DNA from: Robertkochia aurantiaca
GTDB lineage: Bacteria; Bacteroidota; Bacteroidia; Flavobacteriales; Flavobacteriaceae
Direction: 5' to 3'
Length of the DNA stretch: 64,000 nt
Assembly: GCF_020166495.1 (NCBI RefSeq)
Contig: NZ_JAINZS010000002.1
Span: 124,001-188,000, forward strand
The notes under the pieces were generated by a model. That model searched no databases, was not told the DNA's origin, and was given only the letters and a program-made list of their open reading frames with translations. Both the position numbers and the translations under genes were made by a program. Positions 1 to 8,838 of the stretch are shown here, piece after piece (positions within the stretch are counted from its first letter, which is position 1; each line of letters begins with the position of its first letter).

Positions 1-383
1 ACAATGCTAATCTGCCAAGGGATGAGTTTTCAGAGGATCAGCTGATTGAAGCGTGGAAATCATATGTGCAGATCACCGATGAACAAGGAAAAAAGATTCT
101 TAGTTCCGCCCTGGGATCAGACACCCCGAAACTGAAATCAGATTATCGTGTGTGGATCGAATTGCCTAATGATACCATGAAAAAGGAAGTGGAAAGAGAT
201 CAGTACCCCCTGATGGAATACCTGAAGAAAAAGCTGAATAATTACCACCTGCAATTACTCGTTACGGTAAACGAAGAAGTGGCGAAACAATACGCTTTCA
301 CTCCCCAGGAAAAATATCAGAAAATGCGGGAAAAAAATCCGCTTATCGATGTACTTCGTCAGGAATTCGATCTTGATGTTTAA
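1..383 (+). CDS. dnaX: DNA polymerase III subunit gamma/tau, C-terminal end (partial)
   Basis: The reading frame is open from base 3 to the stop at 381-383, giving about 126 residues of the end of a longer protein. No start codon is needed inside the window. The sequence resembles the tail of flavobacterial DnaX: an amphipathic segment with VERDQYPLMEYLKKKLNNY, then LLVTVNEE, QYAFTPQEKYQKMREKNP, and a terminal LRQEFDLDV. In this family the N-terminal part is the clamp-loader ATPase and the tail contacts the polymerase. Only the tail is visible, so the assignment rests on recalled family resemblance. Its stop overlaps the convergent TMEM220-like gene by four bases, with no room for a terminator between them. 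Confidence 0.8.
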   Translation, partial: NANLPRDEFSEDQLIEAWKSYVQITDEQGKKILSSALGSDTPKLKSDYRVWIELPNDTMKKEVERDQYPLMEYLKKKLNNYHLQLLVTVNEEVAKQYAFTPQEKYQKMREKNPLIDVLRQEFDLDV

Positions 384-742
384 GGTCGGCTTCCTTTCCT
401 GATATACCAAACCCTTAGTCCGAACATACCAAGAATGAGAGCCGTGAACAACAGGCCAAGAGCCTCTCTGCCTTCTTCTATATTCTTAATATCTCCCTGA
501 CCTATGGTCACCCCTTCAAAGGTTTCCGGCCACGTCATAACCCCGGCTATCAAAAACAACAGCACGACCATGAATACCAACCACACCGGAAGCCGGTCAA
601 AAACGAACAGTATTGAAAGAACAGCCGCCAGCAGGTAAATACCGTACCACAATAAGGGATCAGGATCATTGTGCTGTAAAAATGCTGACCATATAAAAAG
701 CAGGGCAAAGATCAGCGCGAGAGTTTTAAATAACAATTTCAT
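380..742 (-). CDS. TMEM220-family small membrane protein, last gene of the ebo cluster
   Basis: A 120-residue hydrophobic protein with about four predicted membrane segments (near residues 4-22, 30-48, 52-70 and 92-112). A short conserved-looking loop, QHNDPDPLLWYGIY, follows the first helix, and the C-terminus is basic. The NDPDP-W-Y pattern is typical of the TMEM220 family, whose function is unknown. Its start overlaps the end of eboF by 17 bases, so it is probably translated in step with the ebo genes and may be an extra membrane part of that pathway; this role is inferred from position only. The 3' end overlaps dnaX on the other strand. Confidence 0.75.
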   Translation of the reverse strand: MKLLFKTLALIFALLFIWSAFLQHNDPDPLLWYGIYLLAAVLSILFVFDRLPVWLVFMVVLLFLIAGVMTWPETFEGVTIGQGDIKNIEEGREALGLLFTALILGMFGLRVWYIRKGSRP

Positions 743-2117
743 CAGATGTAGTAGTTAGGTGTTGTTTAATCAGTTCGAAAACGCCTGTTGCGTCTGTTTC
801 CTCCGGAAGTTCAAAGTCGGAGTTCGTAATGAATACGGGATACTCTTCATTTGATTCGGGAACGATTCCGTGTGAGCCTTTTATCAAACCGGCATCAAGC
901 GGTATCAGATCCATAAGAACCCTGAATCCCATTTTTTTAGCGAGCAACTTCCATAAGACCCTCAGGGTCATGAGCGGCTTCTCCGGGTCGGTGAACATCT
1001 CAACGGGGTCATATCCCGGCTTTTTATGAATATCGACCGTTCTGGCGAAATCAGGAGCTTTCTCATTTTCATGCCAATAATAATAAGTGAACCATGAGCC
1101 GTCATCAGCCAGCAGAACCAGGTCGCCCGAACGCTCGTGATCGAGATGCAGTTCCTTTTGCTCATTTTTATCCAGGATGCTACCTACTCCCTGAATCCCG
1201 CTTAACAAAGCCTTTACCTTATCGATTTTTCTAAGATCCTTCACATAAACATGACAGATCTGATGATCGGCAACAGCAAACGCCTCAGAGGCCCCTGCAT
1301 CAAGTAACTCCAGGCCCCTTTCCCTTCTGATCGCCAGATAGCCTGCCTCCCGCAAAACACGGTTAACATGAACCGGGTGATCAGCATCACTTATACCATA
1401 CTCTGAAAGGAGCACGATCCCCGCACCACGGGATTCGTAAAAAGTTACCAGGTCTTTAACCACCGCATCAATTTCAGCGAGATCAGCCGCAATCTTTGCA
1501 TCATGAGTGCCAAAGCGTTGCAAATTGTAATCCAGATGAGGCAGATAAATAAGGGTGAGGGTCGGATCGTATTTTTCTTCTGTATACTTGCTGGCTTCGG
1601 CGATCCATTTGCTGGATTTTATTGAAGTCTTAGGACCCCAGAAATGGAATAAGGGAAAGGTCCCTAATCGCTGTTGTAATTCATCTCTGAGCTCAGCAGG
1701 TTGGGAATAAACATCAGGAATCTTCCTCCCGTCAGCCAGGTAATTCGGTCTGGGCGTGACACTATAATCAGCACCCGAATACATATTGTACCACCAAAAG
1801 AGATTAGCACAGGTAAAAGCGGGATCTTCCTTCTTCATAACATCCCAGATCTTTGGGGCCTGAACAAGACGATTTGACTGCCGCCAGAACCTGACCTCCT
1901 GTTCATCTTTGAAAAACCATCCATTCCCTACAACCCCATGAGTTGATGGCCACTCGCCTGTAAGGTAAGTTGCCTGGGCCGTACAGGTTACAGCCGGTAT
2001 TACCGGACGTATTTTACAGGAGCGGTTACGACCCCGGAACGCTTCAATAAAAGGGGTATGTTCTCCAATGAGCTTATCGCAAAGGCCTACGACATCAATA
2101 ACTACCGTCTTCTTCAT
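726..2117 (-). CDS. eboF: EboF-like alkaline phosphatase superfamily protein
   Basis: About 463 residues with the fold signature of nucleotide pyrophosphatase/phosphodiesterases: a first-strand metal Asp in VVIDVVG (residue 8) and a nucleophile-region PAVTCTAQATYLTG (residues 41-54). A later DYNLQRFGTHD and a VADHQICH segment also fit the superfamily. Where typical members have a Ser-Asp-His metal motif, this protein reads LSEYGISDADH, so the metal site may be altered. I use the ATG at 2117; a GTG two codons upstream (2123) is the alternative. It overlaps the end of eboE by 23 bases and is the sixth gene of eboA-F. Its substrate is unknown. Confidence 0.82.
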   Translation of the reverse strand: MKKTVVIDVVGLCDKLIGEHTPFIEAFRGRNRSCKIRPVIPAVTCTAQATYLTGEWPSTHGVVGNGWFFKDEQEVRFWRQSNRLVQAPKIWDVMKKEDPAFTCANLFWWYNMYSGADYSVTPRPNYLADGRKIPDVYSQPAELRDELQQRLGTFPLFHFWGPKTSIKSSKWIAEASKYTEEKYDPTLTLIYLPHLDYNLQRFGTHDAKIAADLAEIDAVVKDLVTFYESRGAGIVLLSEYGISDADHPVHVNRVLREAGYLAIRRERGLELLDAGASEAFAVADHQICHVYVKDLRKIDKVKALLSGIQGVGSILDKNEQKELHLDHERSGDLVLLADDGSWFTYYYWHENEKAPDFARTVDIHKKPGYDPVEMFTDPEKPLMTLRVLWKLLAKKMGFRVLMDLIPLDAGLIKGSHGIVPESNEEYPVFITNSDFELPEETDATGVFELIKQHLTTTSDEIVI

Positions 2118-3321
2118 ACGCACTTTTAAGTTTATCTTTTACCCAGTTTATCTCCCTGATAACCGATTCATCAAGAGGAAGCTGATACTCCCGGGGAAGC
2201 ACCTCCCAGGTATAAGTTTCGATTTCAAGATGATCACATAACATTTCCTTCTGTTCCAGGCATTTCAAAACTTTTATTATTTGATCTTGTGTTGATTCAA
2301 GATTACCATATCGCTCCATAAATAAGGGCACATGGAAATGGGCGCGCAACTCATCGAACTCTTTATTACGATCGAGTAAAACAGGTATATCCTGATACAC
2401 CCTCACCTTCCCTTTTCGCTTTTCAGTGACCTGATGCAGGTAAGTGGGCTCGTCGAAACGAGCCAATTCCTTTAATTTCAGATGATCGTTCTCATCGTTA
2501 AACACGATTTTTAAGGCTGAAGAAAGCTGTATCTTTCCGATACGAATCCCTGTACTTTTAAATCTTCTGATTACCTGTTCAGGATCTTCAAATGCTAATG
2601 CAAAGTGGCAGACATCATAGCAGACAGTGATATACTTAAACACCATTTCCTCGGTTTCGTCTATTGACTTATCGAGTCGGTGCTGCAGGTATTCGGCAGC
2701 AACCGGGAGGAGATATTCCCTGAAAAAATCAATAACATCCCTGCTGTTTTCGAGTAAACCATCAGGTTCAGGCTCCAGGTCCAAATGCAAATATTTTCCG
2801 GTTTCAGATTCAAGATTGTATAGATGCTCAGCTACCATGGCCAGGTTTTTAGCTGCTTTCTTAAAGGTGATTTCCTTTAATTCATCTGTAGGATGCCAGT
2901 GCCTGTAACTTATAGGAGAAGTTGAAATTCCTCCAGACACTCCTTCAGGAAGGAGATAGGCTAATTGCGCTACCAGTCTGAGGGTATATTCAAGACGTTC
3001 GTAGGTTGACCAGTCAGGGGCATGTACCAGATCTTTGACCCTTTGCCCGTGAAAGTCACCATAGGGAAAACCGTTAAGGGTAAAAACATAAAGGTCATTA
3101 TCACTTAACCAATTACTGAATTCAGCTATTTTCTCCTTAAATCCGAGTTCAATGCTGGCTTTATTAGATAACCGCAAACCGATACCGAACGATGCATCAG
3201 GTGCACACCCCTTCTTTATTATAGGAAGATGCGTACGTAACTGCATAAAAGTATCGTCCCAGCTTTCGCCGGGATGAATATTGGTGCAGTAAGTGAGGTG
3301 GTAACGGTCCTGCAATATCAT
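2095..3321 (-). CDS. eboE: EboE-like metabolite traffic protein (TIM-barrel, xylose isomerase-like)
   Basis: 408 residues resembling the sugar-phosphate isomerase/AP endonuclease 2 type of TIM barrel. Visible features are the N-terminal YHLTYCTNIHPGESWDD strand, a central LHLDLEPEPDGLLE segment with acidic residues suited to metal binding, and ITVCYDVCHFALAFEDP, a strand with paired Asp/His. These match the protein called EboE, proposed to take part in moving or modifying a metabolite, though no reaction is established. Its start abuts the eboD stop with no gap and its end overlaps eboF, so translation is likely coupled. Confidence 0.82.
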   Translation of the reverse strand: MILQDRYHLTYCTNIHPGESWDDTFMQLRTHLPIIKKGCAPDASFGIGLRLSNKASIELGFKEKIAEFSNWLSDNDLYVFTLNGFPYGDFHGQRVKDLVHAPDWSTYERLEYTLRLVAQLAYLLPEGVSGGISTSPISYRHWHPTDELKEITFKKAAKNLAMVAEHLYNLESETGKYLHLDLEPEPDGLLENSRDVIDFFREYLLPVAAEYLQHRLDKSIDETEEMVFKYITVCYDVCHFALAFEDPEQVIRRFKSTGIRIGKIQLSSALKIVFNDENDHLKLKELARFDEPTYLHQVTEKRKGKVRVYQDIPVLLDRNKEFDELRAHFHVPLFMERYGNLESTQDQIIKVLKCLEQKEMLCDHLEIETYTWEVLPREYQLPLDESVIREINWVKDKLKSAYEEDGSY

Positions 3322-4485
3322 TTAATTTACTTCTTTTAGTTCGCAAAAACGCCTGAGGGTGTCCATGGCCTCAGAAAGTCTTTCAAAATCCATTTCATGA
3401 ACATCAACAGGCTTCCCTATATCTTCTATAAGAGTAACGGTAAGGCGACCACCCAGATGTTCGCGAAACTCCTCTATTCCCTTAAAAAGTTCAGACTTAT
3501 CGGTTTCCGGTGGAATGCTCAGATCAAAACCACATTGCTCCAGGGTACCGATCACGTCAAGCAGGACCTTTCTGCTTAATAATCCTGAGAGGTAAGCATA
3601 GCAGGCGTCTAGCGCTATTCCCTTGGCTACTGCCTCTCCATGCCGTAATCGGTAACCGGTCATAGATTCCATTTTGTGTGCAGCCCAGTGCCCGAAATCA
3701 AGCGGACGTGAGGACCCGCGCTCGAAAGGGTCTCCCCCGGCTATATGCTCCAGATGCAAAGCCGCACATCGGTATATCAGGTACTTCATTTTATCGAGGT
3801 CCCGATTGTAAAGCGAGAGGCTGTTGTTTTTAATAAACTTAAAGAAATCAGGATCTTTTAATAAGGCTACCTTGACAGCCTCCGCTATTCCTGAAATCCA
3901 GTCACGGTCATCGAGTGTCTCCAAAAAACTCCAGTCATTGATCACGGCATAAGGTGTGGCAAAAGTGCCGAGAAAATTCTTCTTATCATTCCAGTTGATT
4001 CCATTCTTAACTCCAACCCCGGAGTCATTCTGCGCCAGAACAGTGGTGGGTATACGAATAAGTTTTACCCCTCTGTGAGCGGTCCCTGCAGCAAATCCGG
4101 CAAGGTCAAGAACCGCACCGCCACCGATGGCCACAACGAAAGAATGCCTGCAGATCCCATTGGTATCAATGGCATTCAGACACCTGTTCAAAAGCTGAGC
4201 ATCATTTTTAGCCACCTCACCTCCGGGAACAGTGAGTATACTCTTAAGCGAAATCACCGATGCGTAACGCTTACAGTAAGCTCTGATCTCATCTTTCAGA
4301 TAGGCATGGCATTGTTCCACACCCTGATCGATAATAAAAAGCACCTTAACCGGACTTTCGTTCCTTGCACTGTCCACCAACTCCATAAAGAAGGGATTAT
4401 TATAATCAAAAATACCCTCGGTAAAATGTACCTGGTAGCTGTAGGAGACAGTAAACGATTGTTGTATGGATGAAAACTTCTTCAT
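3322..4485 (-). CDS. eboD: EboD-like 3-dehydroquinate synthase family protein
   Basis: 387 residues from the ATG at 4485. An upstream in-frame start would run into eboC and adds unrelated sequence. The family signatures are clear: NAD-binding VPGGEVAKN (87-94) and GGGAVLDLAGFAAGT (121-135), then IPTTVLAQNDSGVGVKNGIN (145-164). The three expected metal ligands are present as Glu202 (AEAVK), His266 (FGHWAAH) and His282 (RHGEA). It should therefore catalyse a dehydroquinate-synthase-like cyclisation, but in this cluster the substrate is probably not the shikimate intermediate. It starts 8 bases after eboC and abuts eboE. Confidence 0.88.
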   Translation of the reverse strand: MKKFSSIQQSFTVSYSYQVHFTEGIFDYNNPFFMELVDSARNESPVKVLFIIDQGVEQCHAYLKDEIRAYCKRYASVISLKSILTVPGGEVAKNDAQLLNRCLNAIDTNGICRHSFVVAIGGGAVLDLAGFAAGTAHRGVKLIRIPTTVLAQNDSGVGVKNGINWNDKKNFLGTFATPYAVINDWSFLETLDDRDWISGIAEAVKVALLKDPDFFKFIKNNSLSLYNRDLDKMKYLIYRCAALHLEHIAGGDPFERGSSRPLDFGHWAAHKMESMTGYRLRHGEAVAKGIALDACYAYLSGLLSRKVLLDVIGTLEQCGFDLSIPPETDKSELFKGIEEFREHLGGRLTVTLIEDIGKPVDVHEMDFERLSEAMDTLRRFCELKEVN

Positions 4486-4493
4486 ATTCAATT

Positions 4494-5384
4494 TTAAGTA
4501 ACGGCAAATTGCCTTGACAGAACCAGAGACAGAGGCAGCAAAGCCAGGATGATCAGACCAAACCACCATACTGTGAGTCCGGCCGCTATACAGGCATCAA
4601 GTACGATCAGCGAAATGACCCCTGCCTTTACAGCTCTTTTTATGTTATCGGGGGTATTGTTTTTAAAAGCTTTAATTAGCGGAAGCATGATAAAAACTGA
4701 AAAAAGGAGCAGATAAGGCAAGGCATCAAATGAACCCGACTGAAAAACGAGAAACAACAAGGCCGAAATAACCACTGTATAAAATACTCCTGCAAGTATG
4801 ATATTGTTTTTATTGCCTCCTTTTACCTCTCCCTGGCTGATAAGGGTAATAGCTCCTATGTAGACTATGGGAATAAAAGCAAGCCACCAGGAGTTCAGGC
4901 TGCCAAAGATACTGGCTCCCAGAAGCAGATTCAACCCCCTGCAGATCCCCATGTTCAGGGGGCCCCAAAAGGAAGAATGTTTTGTTCTGCTGTCATATGC
5001 CCAAATGGCCACAAACAACAGAAAAGAAAGAAAACCTGCGAGATAATTCACACCAAATGCCAACAGCACTCCGGCTATCAATAGTATAATGGCAAGTGTA
5101 AACGCCTCTCCGGGAGATACCGTTCCGCTGGGGATAGGCCGCTCGGGACGCTCAATAGCATCCGTATCCCTGTCAAAATAATCGTTAAGCACCACTCCCC
5201 CGGCATACAGACATATGGATGACATCAGCAATAAAACCAGGTCAAATGACAACCATCGGCTTCCGAATGAAGCCGCGTCTACCGCTCCTGCCATAGTAAA
5301 GCCCGCAAGGATATCGGCCATGGCAGTAGGAAGATTAGCAGGTCTGGTAAGTGATATGAATGCCCTAAGACGGTTCTGTTCCAT
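4494..5384 (-). CDS. eboC: EboC-like UbiA-family prenyltransferase
   Basis: 296 residues, strongly hydrophobic with about eight or nine membrane helices. The first UbiA aspartate motif is intact at residues 67-87 (ND-x-x-D-x-D-x-D followed by RPxRPIPSG), which binds Mg-diphosphate of a prenyl donor. The second usual Asp-rich loop is not obvious; the equivalent place appears to read GEVKGGNKNN, so its activity may differ from classic aromatic prenyltransferases. It directly follows eboB (stop and start codons abut). It probably prenylates the product made by the soluble Ebo enzymes, or handles it at the inner membrane; this is inference. Confidence 0.88.
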   Translation of the reverse strand: MEQNRLRAFISLTRPANLPTAMADILAGFTMAGAVDAASFGSRWLSFDLVLLLMSSICLYAGGVVLNDYFDRDTDAIERPERPIPSGTVSPGEAFTLAIILLIAGVLLAFGVNYLAGFLSFLLFVAIWAYDSRTKHSSFWGPLNMGICRGLNLLLGASIFGSLNSWWLAFIPIVYIGAITLISQGEVKGGNKNNIILAGVFYTVVISALLFLVFQSGSFDALPYLLLFSVFIMLPLIKAFKNNTPDNIKRAVKAGVISLIVLDACIAAGLTVWWFGLIILALLPLSLVLSRQFAVT

Positions 5385-6299
5385 TTAAACTATTTTTTCT
5401 GAATCCACACGAGGCTGTTGTCCGCGCAAAACGCTGTTGTCCTGATATAATTCCCGCTGATCGATACCTGCCTGCTTTTCCCAGTGCTCTTCCTTCATTT
5501 TTCCTGATTTTCCGAACACATCAAGCGCATTCTGATAACAGGTCTTATGTACCGCTTCCCGGTCAATCCCCTTTTTCAGCATAAGTGAAGCTGTTTTGGG
5601 CACAGCCAGGGGATCACTCACACCCCAGTCTGCTGAGCTGTCGACTATAATGCGTTCACTTCCGAACCGCTTCACCACTTCCACCATTCGCTCATTTCCC
5701 ATCTTCGTCTTCGGATAGATCGTAAAAGCAGCATGAAAACCCCTATCAAGCACATCTTTGACCGTTTCCTCATTATTATGATCGATCACCACCATAGAAG
5801 GATCCAATCCATGTTCAAGGCAAACCTCCATGCTTTTGATGGTTCCCGCCTTTTTATCACGGTGGGGGGTATGAACCTGAACGACCATATTGAACTCCTT
5901 GGCCATCTCTAGTTGTAACCTGAAGTATTTATCTTCCGCCGGGGTTTGATCGTCATATCCGATTTCACCCACCGCCACTACGTTCTCCTTGAAAAGATAG
6001 AGAGGAAGCAACTCGATTACCTGCTCGGCAAGGGCTTCATTATTAGCTTCCTTAGAATTCAGACCAATGGTACAGTAATGCTTTATACCAAACTGGCTCG
6101 CTCTGAAGGGCTCCCAGCCAACCAGACTGCTGTAATAATCCTGAAATGACCCGACCTGAGTCCTGGGCTGCCCCAACCAAAAGGAAGGCTCAATTATCGC
6201 AACCACACCCGCCGCAGCCATGTTTTCATAGTCATCTGTGGTGCGGGAGGTCATATGTACATGCGGATCAATAAATTTCAAGTTGTTTTCCATAATCAT
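5385..6299 (-). CDS. eboB: EboB-like TatD-family metal hydrolase
   Basis: 304 residues of an amidohydrolase-type TIM barrel. All expected metal-ligand positions can be seen: HVH near residues 13-15, Glu in VAVGEIGYDD, His in QVHTPHRDK, His in VIDHNNEE, and Asp in VDSSADWG. This matches TatD-type hydrolases and specifically EboB. The start ATG overlaps the eboA stop (ATGA), a typical sign of translational coupling; a second ATG lies two codons in. The C-terminal tail (QDNSVLRGQQPRVDSEK) is an extension beyond the barrel. Substrate unknown. Confidence 0.85.
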   Translation of the reverse strand: MIMENNLKFIDPHVHMTSRTTDDYENMAAAGVVAIIEPSFWLGQPRTQVGSFQDYYSSLVGWEPFRASQFGIKHYCTIGLNSKEANNEALAEQVIELLPLYLFKENVVAVGEIGYDDQTPAEDKYFRLQLEMAKEFNMVVQVHTPHRDKKAGTIKSMEVCLEHGLDPSMVVIDHNNEETVKDVLDRGFHAAFTIYPKTKMGNERMVEVVKRFGSERIIVDSSADWGVSDPLAVPKTASLMLKKGIDREAVHKTCYQNALDVFGKSGKMKEEHWEKQAGIDQRELYQDNSVLRGQQPRVDSEKIV

Positions 6300-7159
6300 T
6301 CTTTTAGGTTATTCCAGTTCAGTTTTCCGTTTTCGATTTCCTCCTTAAAAGGAATAGCCAGAGTGCGAAGTTGATCATTATCATCAGAATAGCAGCAAAG
6401 AGCTGCCGCCCTGCGCTCTGCTATATTTTCGCTTTCTGAAAGACGCCTCATATCATCCTGAAGTTTTCCGGTGATATAGCCGGTTACCGGTCGCCATATA
6501 GACGGATCTATATCACGGTCTGCCGCCCATCTCTCATGGGCATAATCTGAGATGATACGGGCCAGTTCGGCATTCGCCCGTTGTTCAACACCTGAAATGC
6601 CATCCAAAGGCCGCTGCATGAAAGCTGCCTTGAGATACATTTGGTTCCACTGCTGGTCGTTAAAAAAAGCTGCCGGATAAGGATTCTCCTGACTGATGGC
6701 ATCAAAGATTACGGCGATATTGGTTCTGAGGGCCTCCACTGCAGCAGTGAGAAACATTTCTGCTTCCGGTAAAAGAGCAAGATATCTCAGAAATGTCTGT
6801 AATTCTCCGGTGTCTGCCAGTTCAATAAGCTTTGCAATCTTCTCCCTGAATCTCTCAGCATCCTTTGTCAGTATCTTATTCATGAGATAAAGGCGGGCAA
6901 GTTGATCTTTCCTGATCGTATTCTTTTGAAGATAGTCGAACCGTATATCCGAATCCGCATCAAACTTTACAGCTTCGTTACCTGTCTGCGAGGGAATAAG
7001 TGTATAGGTCATGTAAAAAAGCCTTGCTGAACCCGATTGAAGCACCCGATTTATCTGCTCCTCTAACCATTCTAAAACTTCGTTTTCGAGATTCCTCTCA
7101 AGCAATATGTGAAGATCATCGGCCGTCATGGTATTGGGGAGTGTTTTGTTCATTGACAT
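6296..7159 (-). CDS. eboA: EboA-domain protein, first gene of the ebo cluster
   Basis: 287 residues, mostly helical, with no signal peptide or membrane segment. It carries the pattern of EboA-domain proteins: an N-terminal helix LLERNLENEVLEWLEEQI, a middle FLRYLALLPEAEMFLTAAVEALRTN and AAFFNDQQWNQMYLKAAFMQRPL, and a C-terminal ERRAAALCCYSDDNDQLRTLA. No catalytic motif is recognised and the biochemical role is unknown. It heads the operon; the 200-bp gap to the divergent miaE should hold the promoter. A Met two codons downstream is an equally possible start. Confidence 0.82.
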   Translation of the reverse strand: MSMNKTLPNTMTADDLHILLERNLENEVLEWLEEQINRVLQSGSARLFYMTYTLIPSQTGNEAVKFDADSDIRFDYLQKNTIRKDQLARLYLMNKILTKDAERFREKIAKLIELADTGELQTFLRYLALLPEAEMFLTAAVEALRTNIAVIFDAISQENPYPAAFFNDQQWNQMYLKAAFMQRPLDGISGVEQRANAELARIISDYAHERWAADRDIDPSIWRPVTGYITGKLQDDMRRLSESENIAERRAAALCCYSDDNDQLRTLAIPFKEEIENGKLNWNNLKE

Positions 7160-7329
7160 AAGAATGAATTTTAACCAAAAGTCTGGATCAAAACGATTTA
7201 GCTTTTAACTAAAATTATCGATAATATCCCCTCATGGCTTTAAACATCGACAAAACCGTAAATTTCTCGATATATACTAGTCGGTTTTACAGGAAGCTGC
7301 CGGGGAGGAGTCGTATGGCTGCTTTTTAT

Positions 7330-7337
7330 TATTTTTG
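7330..7337 (+). promoter_or_regulatory. Candidate -7 box for miaE
   Basis: TATTTTTG matches the Bacteroidota -7 consensus TAnnTTTG and lies 23 bases before the miaE ATG. No convincing TTG is found 17-23 bases upstream, so support is limited. Confidence 0.3.
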
Positions 7338-7360
7338 TGCTGTAAAAAATTCTCTGAAAC

Positions 7361-7942
7361 ATGCTTGGATTAAAACTTCCCACCGATCCGCGTTGGGTCA
7401 ATATCGTCGAAAAGAATATCGAAGAGATCCTTACCGATCATGCCTATTGTGAGCAGAAGGCAGCGAGCACGGCAATTTCACTGATCGTCCAGTTTCCCGA
7501 ATATACCGAACTGGTTCAGGAAATGACCGCATTGGTCAAAGAAGAGATCAGTCACTTCAAAATGGTTCACGATAAGATCATCGACAGGGGCTGGGTTTTA
7601 GGCAGAGATCGAAAAGACGAATATGTAAACAGGCTTATGACCTTTTTTCCTAAAGGGGGGAATCGTACAACCCAACTTGTTCACCGCTTGTTATACGCCG
7701 CCTTGATCGAAGCGAGAAGCTGTGAAAGATTCAGGCTTTTATCAGAAGAGCTCGATGACGAAGAGCTGGCAGATTTCTATAAAAAGCTGATGGTAAGTGA
7801 AGCGAATCACTACACTATGTTCCTGGGCTTTGCCAGAAAGTATGGCGACCGGGAAGAGGTGGATAAAAAGTGGCAGGAATTACTCACCTTTGAGGCTGAC
7901 ATTATGAAAGACCTGGGCAAAAAGGAGACCATACATGGCTAG
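7361..7942 (+). CDS. miaE: tRNA-(ms2io6A)-hydroxylase, MiaE-like
   Basis: 193 residues of an all-helical ferritin-like diiron protein. Ligands of the di-iron site are visible: Glu31 (CEQKA), Glu62 and His65 (EEISHF), a Glu in the third helix (EARSCERF) and Glu/His in the fourth (SEANHYTMF). The family hydroxylates the isopentenyl side chain of the modified adenosine at position 37 of tRNAs reading U-starting codons, using O2. I start at the ATG at 7361. It diverges from eboA and its stop overlaps the ppx stop on the opposite strand by four bases. Confidence 0.88.
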   Translation: MLGLKLPTDPRWVNIVEKNIEEILTDHAYCEQKAASTAISLIVQFPEYTELVQEMTALVKEEISHFKMVHDKIIDRGWVLGRDRKDEYVNRLMTFFPKGGNRTTQLVHRLLYAALIEARSCERFRLLSEELDDEELADFYKKLMVSEANHYTMFLGFARKYGDREEVDKKWQELLTFEADIMKDLGKKETIHG

Positions 7943-8835
7943 ACACCTCCACGTTCTTCGTTATAAAGGGATTTAATGATGCCATCTGAAAGCCCGATTT
8001 TGGGTACGTGAATTTTTTTAGCCCCGCTCCATTTACAGGCATTCAGGTATATCTGGGTTGCAGGAATGATCACATCGGCTCTGTCGGGATTCAACCCTAA
8101 TTCTGAGATCCGCTCATCATAACTGAGCTCCTTTAGAAAATGATATTGGGCATTCAGATAAATGTATGACAAGGGTGTTCCTATCTTTCTGCCTGACATC
8201 TTGAAAAGCTTATTGATATTCCCTCCTGACCCGATAATATCGATCTGCTTGAACTCCCCGCAGACCTTACGAATCCATTTTTCTATATCTGTCCAGGTTT
8301 CCTGAGGAACCATCTCATTCAACAGCCGAACGGTCCCGATCTTGTACGATCGGGAAGCCACGATATCACCCTTCGAAAAAACCGTGAACTCAGTACTTCC
8401 GCCTCCTACATCCACATAAAGATAGTTTTTATCTCCTTCGATAAGGGTACTCAGGTCGGTACTGGCGATAATAGCAGCCTCCTTCTTCCCATCGATGATC
8501 TCTATATTAACGCCTGCCTCTTCCCTGATTTGCTCGGCAAGCTTTTTTCCGTTTTTTGCCTCACGCATGGCTGAGGTGGCGCAGGCACGGTATTTTTCAA
8601 CGCCATGAACTTCCATCAAAAGCGAAAAGGCCTTCATGGTCTCTATCATGCGTTCCCGGTTATGGTCAGATATGCGTCTTTCGATAAATGCATCTGCTCC
8701 AAGCCTGACAGGCACCCTGACCAGGGCACTTTTCTTAAATTGGGTCTCTCTGTCGCTGAATTCGATCACATTATTTATAAGGAGCCTGATAGCATTTGAC
8801 CCCACATCGATAGCTGCAAACTTCCTGATCTTCAC
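7939..8835 (-). CDS. ppx: Exopolyphosphatase (Ppx/GppA family)
   Basis: 298 residues of an actin-like phosphatase: the phosphate-1 loop AAIDVGSNAIRLLI is at the N-terminus and the second loop YLYVDVGGGSTEF lies near the middle, followed by GSGGNINKL. At about 300 residues it is the short form with only the N-terminal ASKHA domains, lacking the HD-like extension of E. coli Ppx. It starts with GTG, three bases after the ppk1 stop, so both are probably translated from one mRNA. It would shorten polyphosphate chains or hydrolyse pppGpp; which of the two cannot be decided from sequence. Confidence 0.88.
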   Translation of the reverse strand: MKIRKFAAIDVGSNAIRLLINNVIEFSDRETQFKKSALVRVPVRLGADAFIERRISDHNRERMIETMKAFSLLMEVHGVEKYRACATSAMREAKNGKKLAEQIREEAGVNIEIIDGKKEAAIIASTDLSTLIEGDKNYLYVDVGGGSTEFTVFSKGDIVASRSYKIGTVRLLNEMVPQETWTDIEKWIRKVCGEFKQIDIIGSGGNINKLFKMSGRKIGTPLSYIYLNAQYHFLKELSYDERISELGLNPDRADVIIPATQIYLNACKWSGAKKIHVPKIGLSDGIIKSLYNEERGGV

Positions 8836-8838
8836 CGT

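Noticed and set aside
7234-7452. 72-codon plus-strand frame upstream of miaE
   Set aside because: Overlaps the start of miaE in another frame and lacks any protein features.
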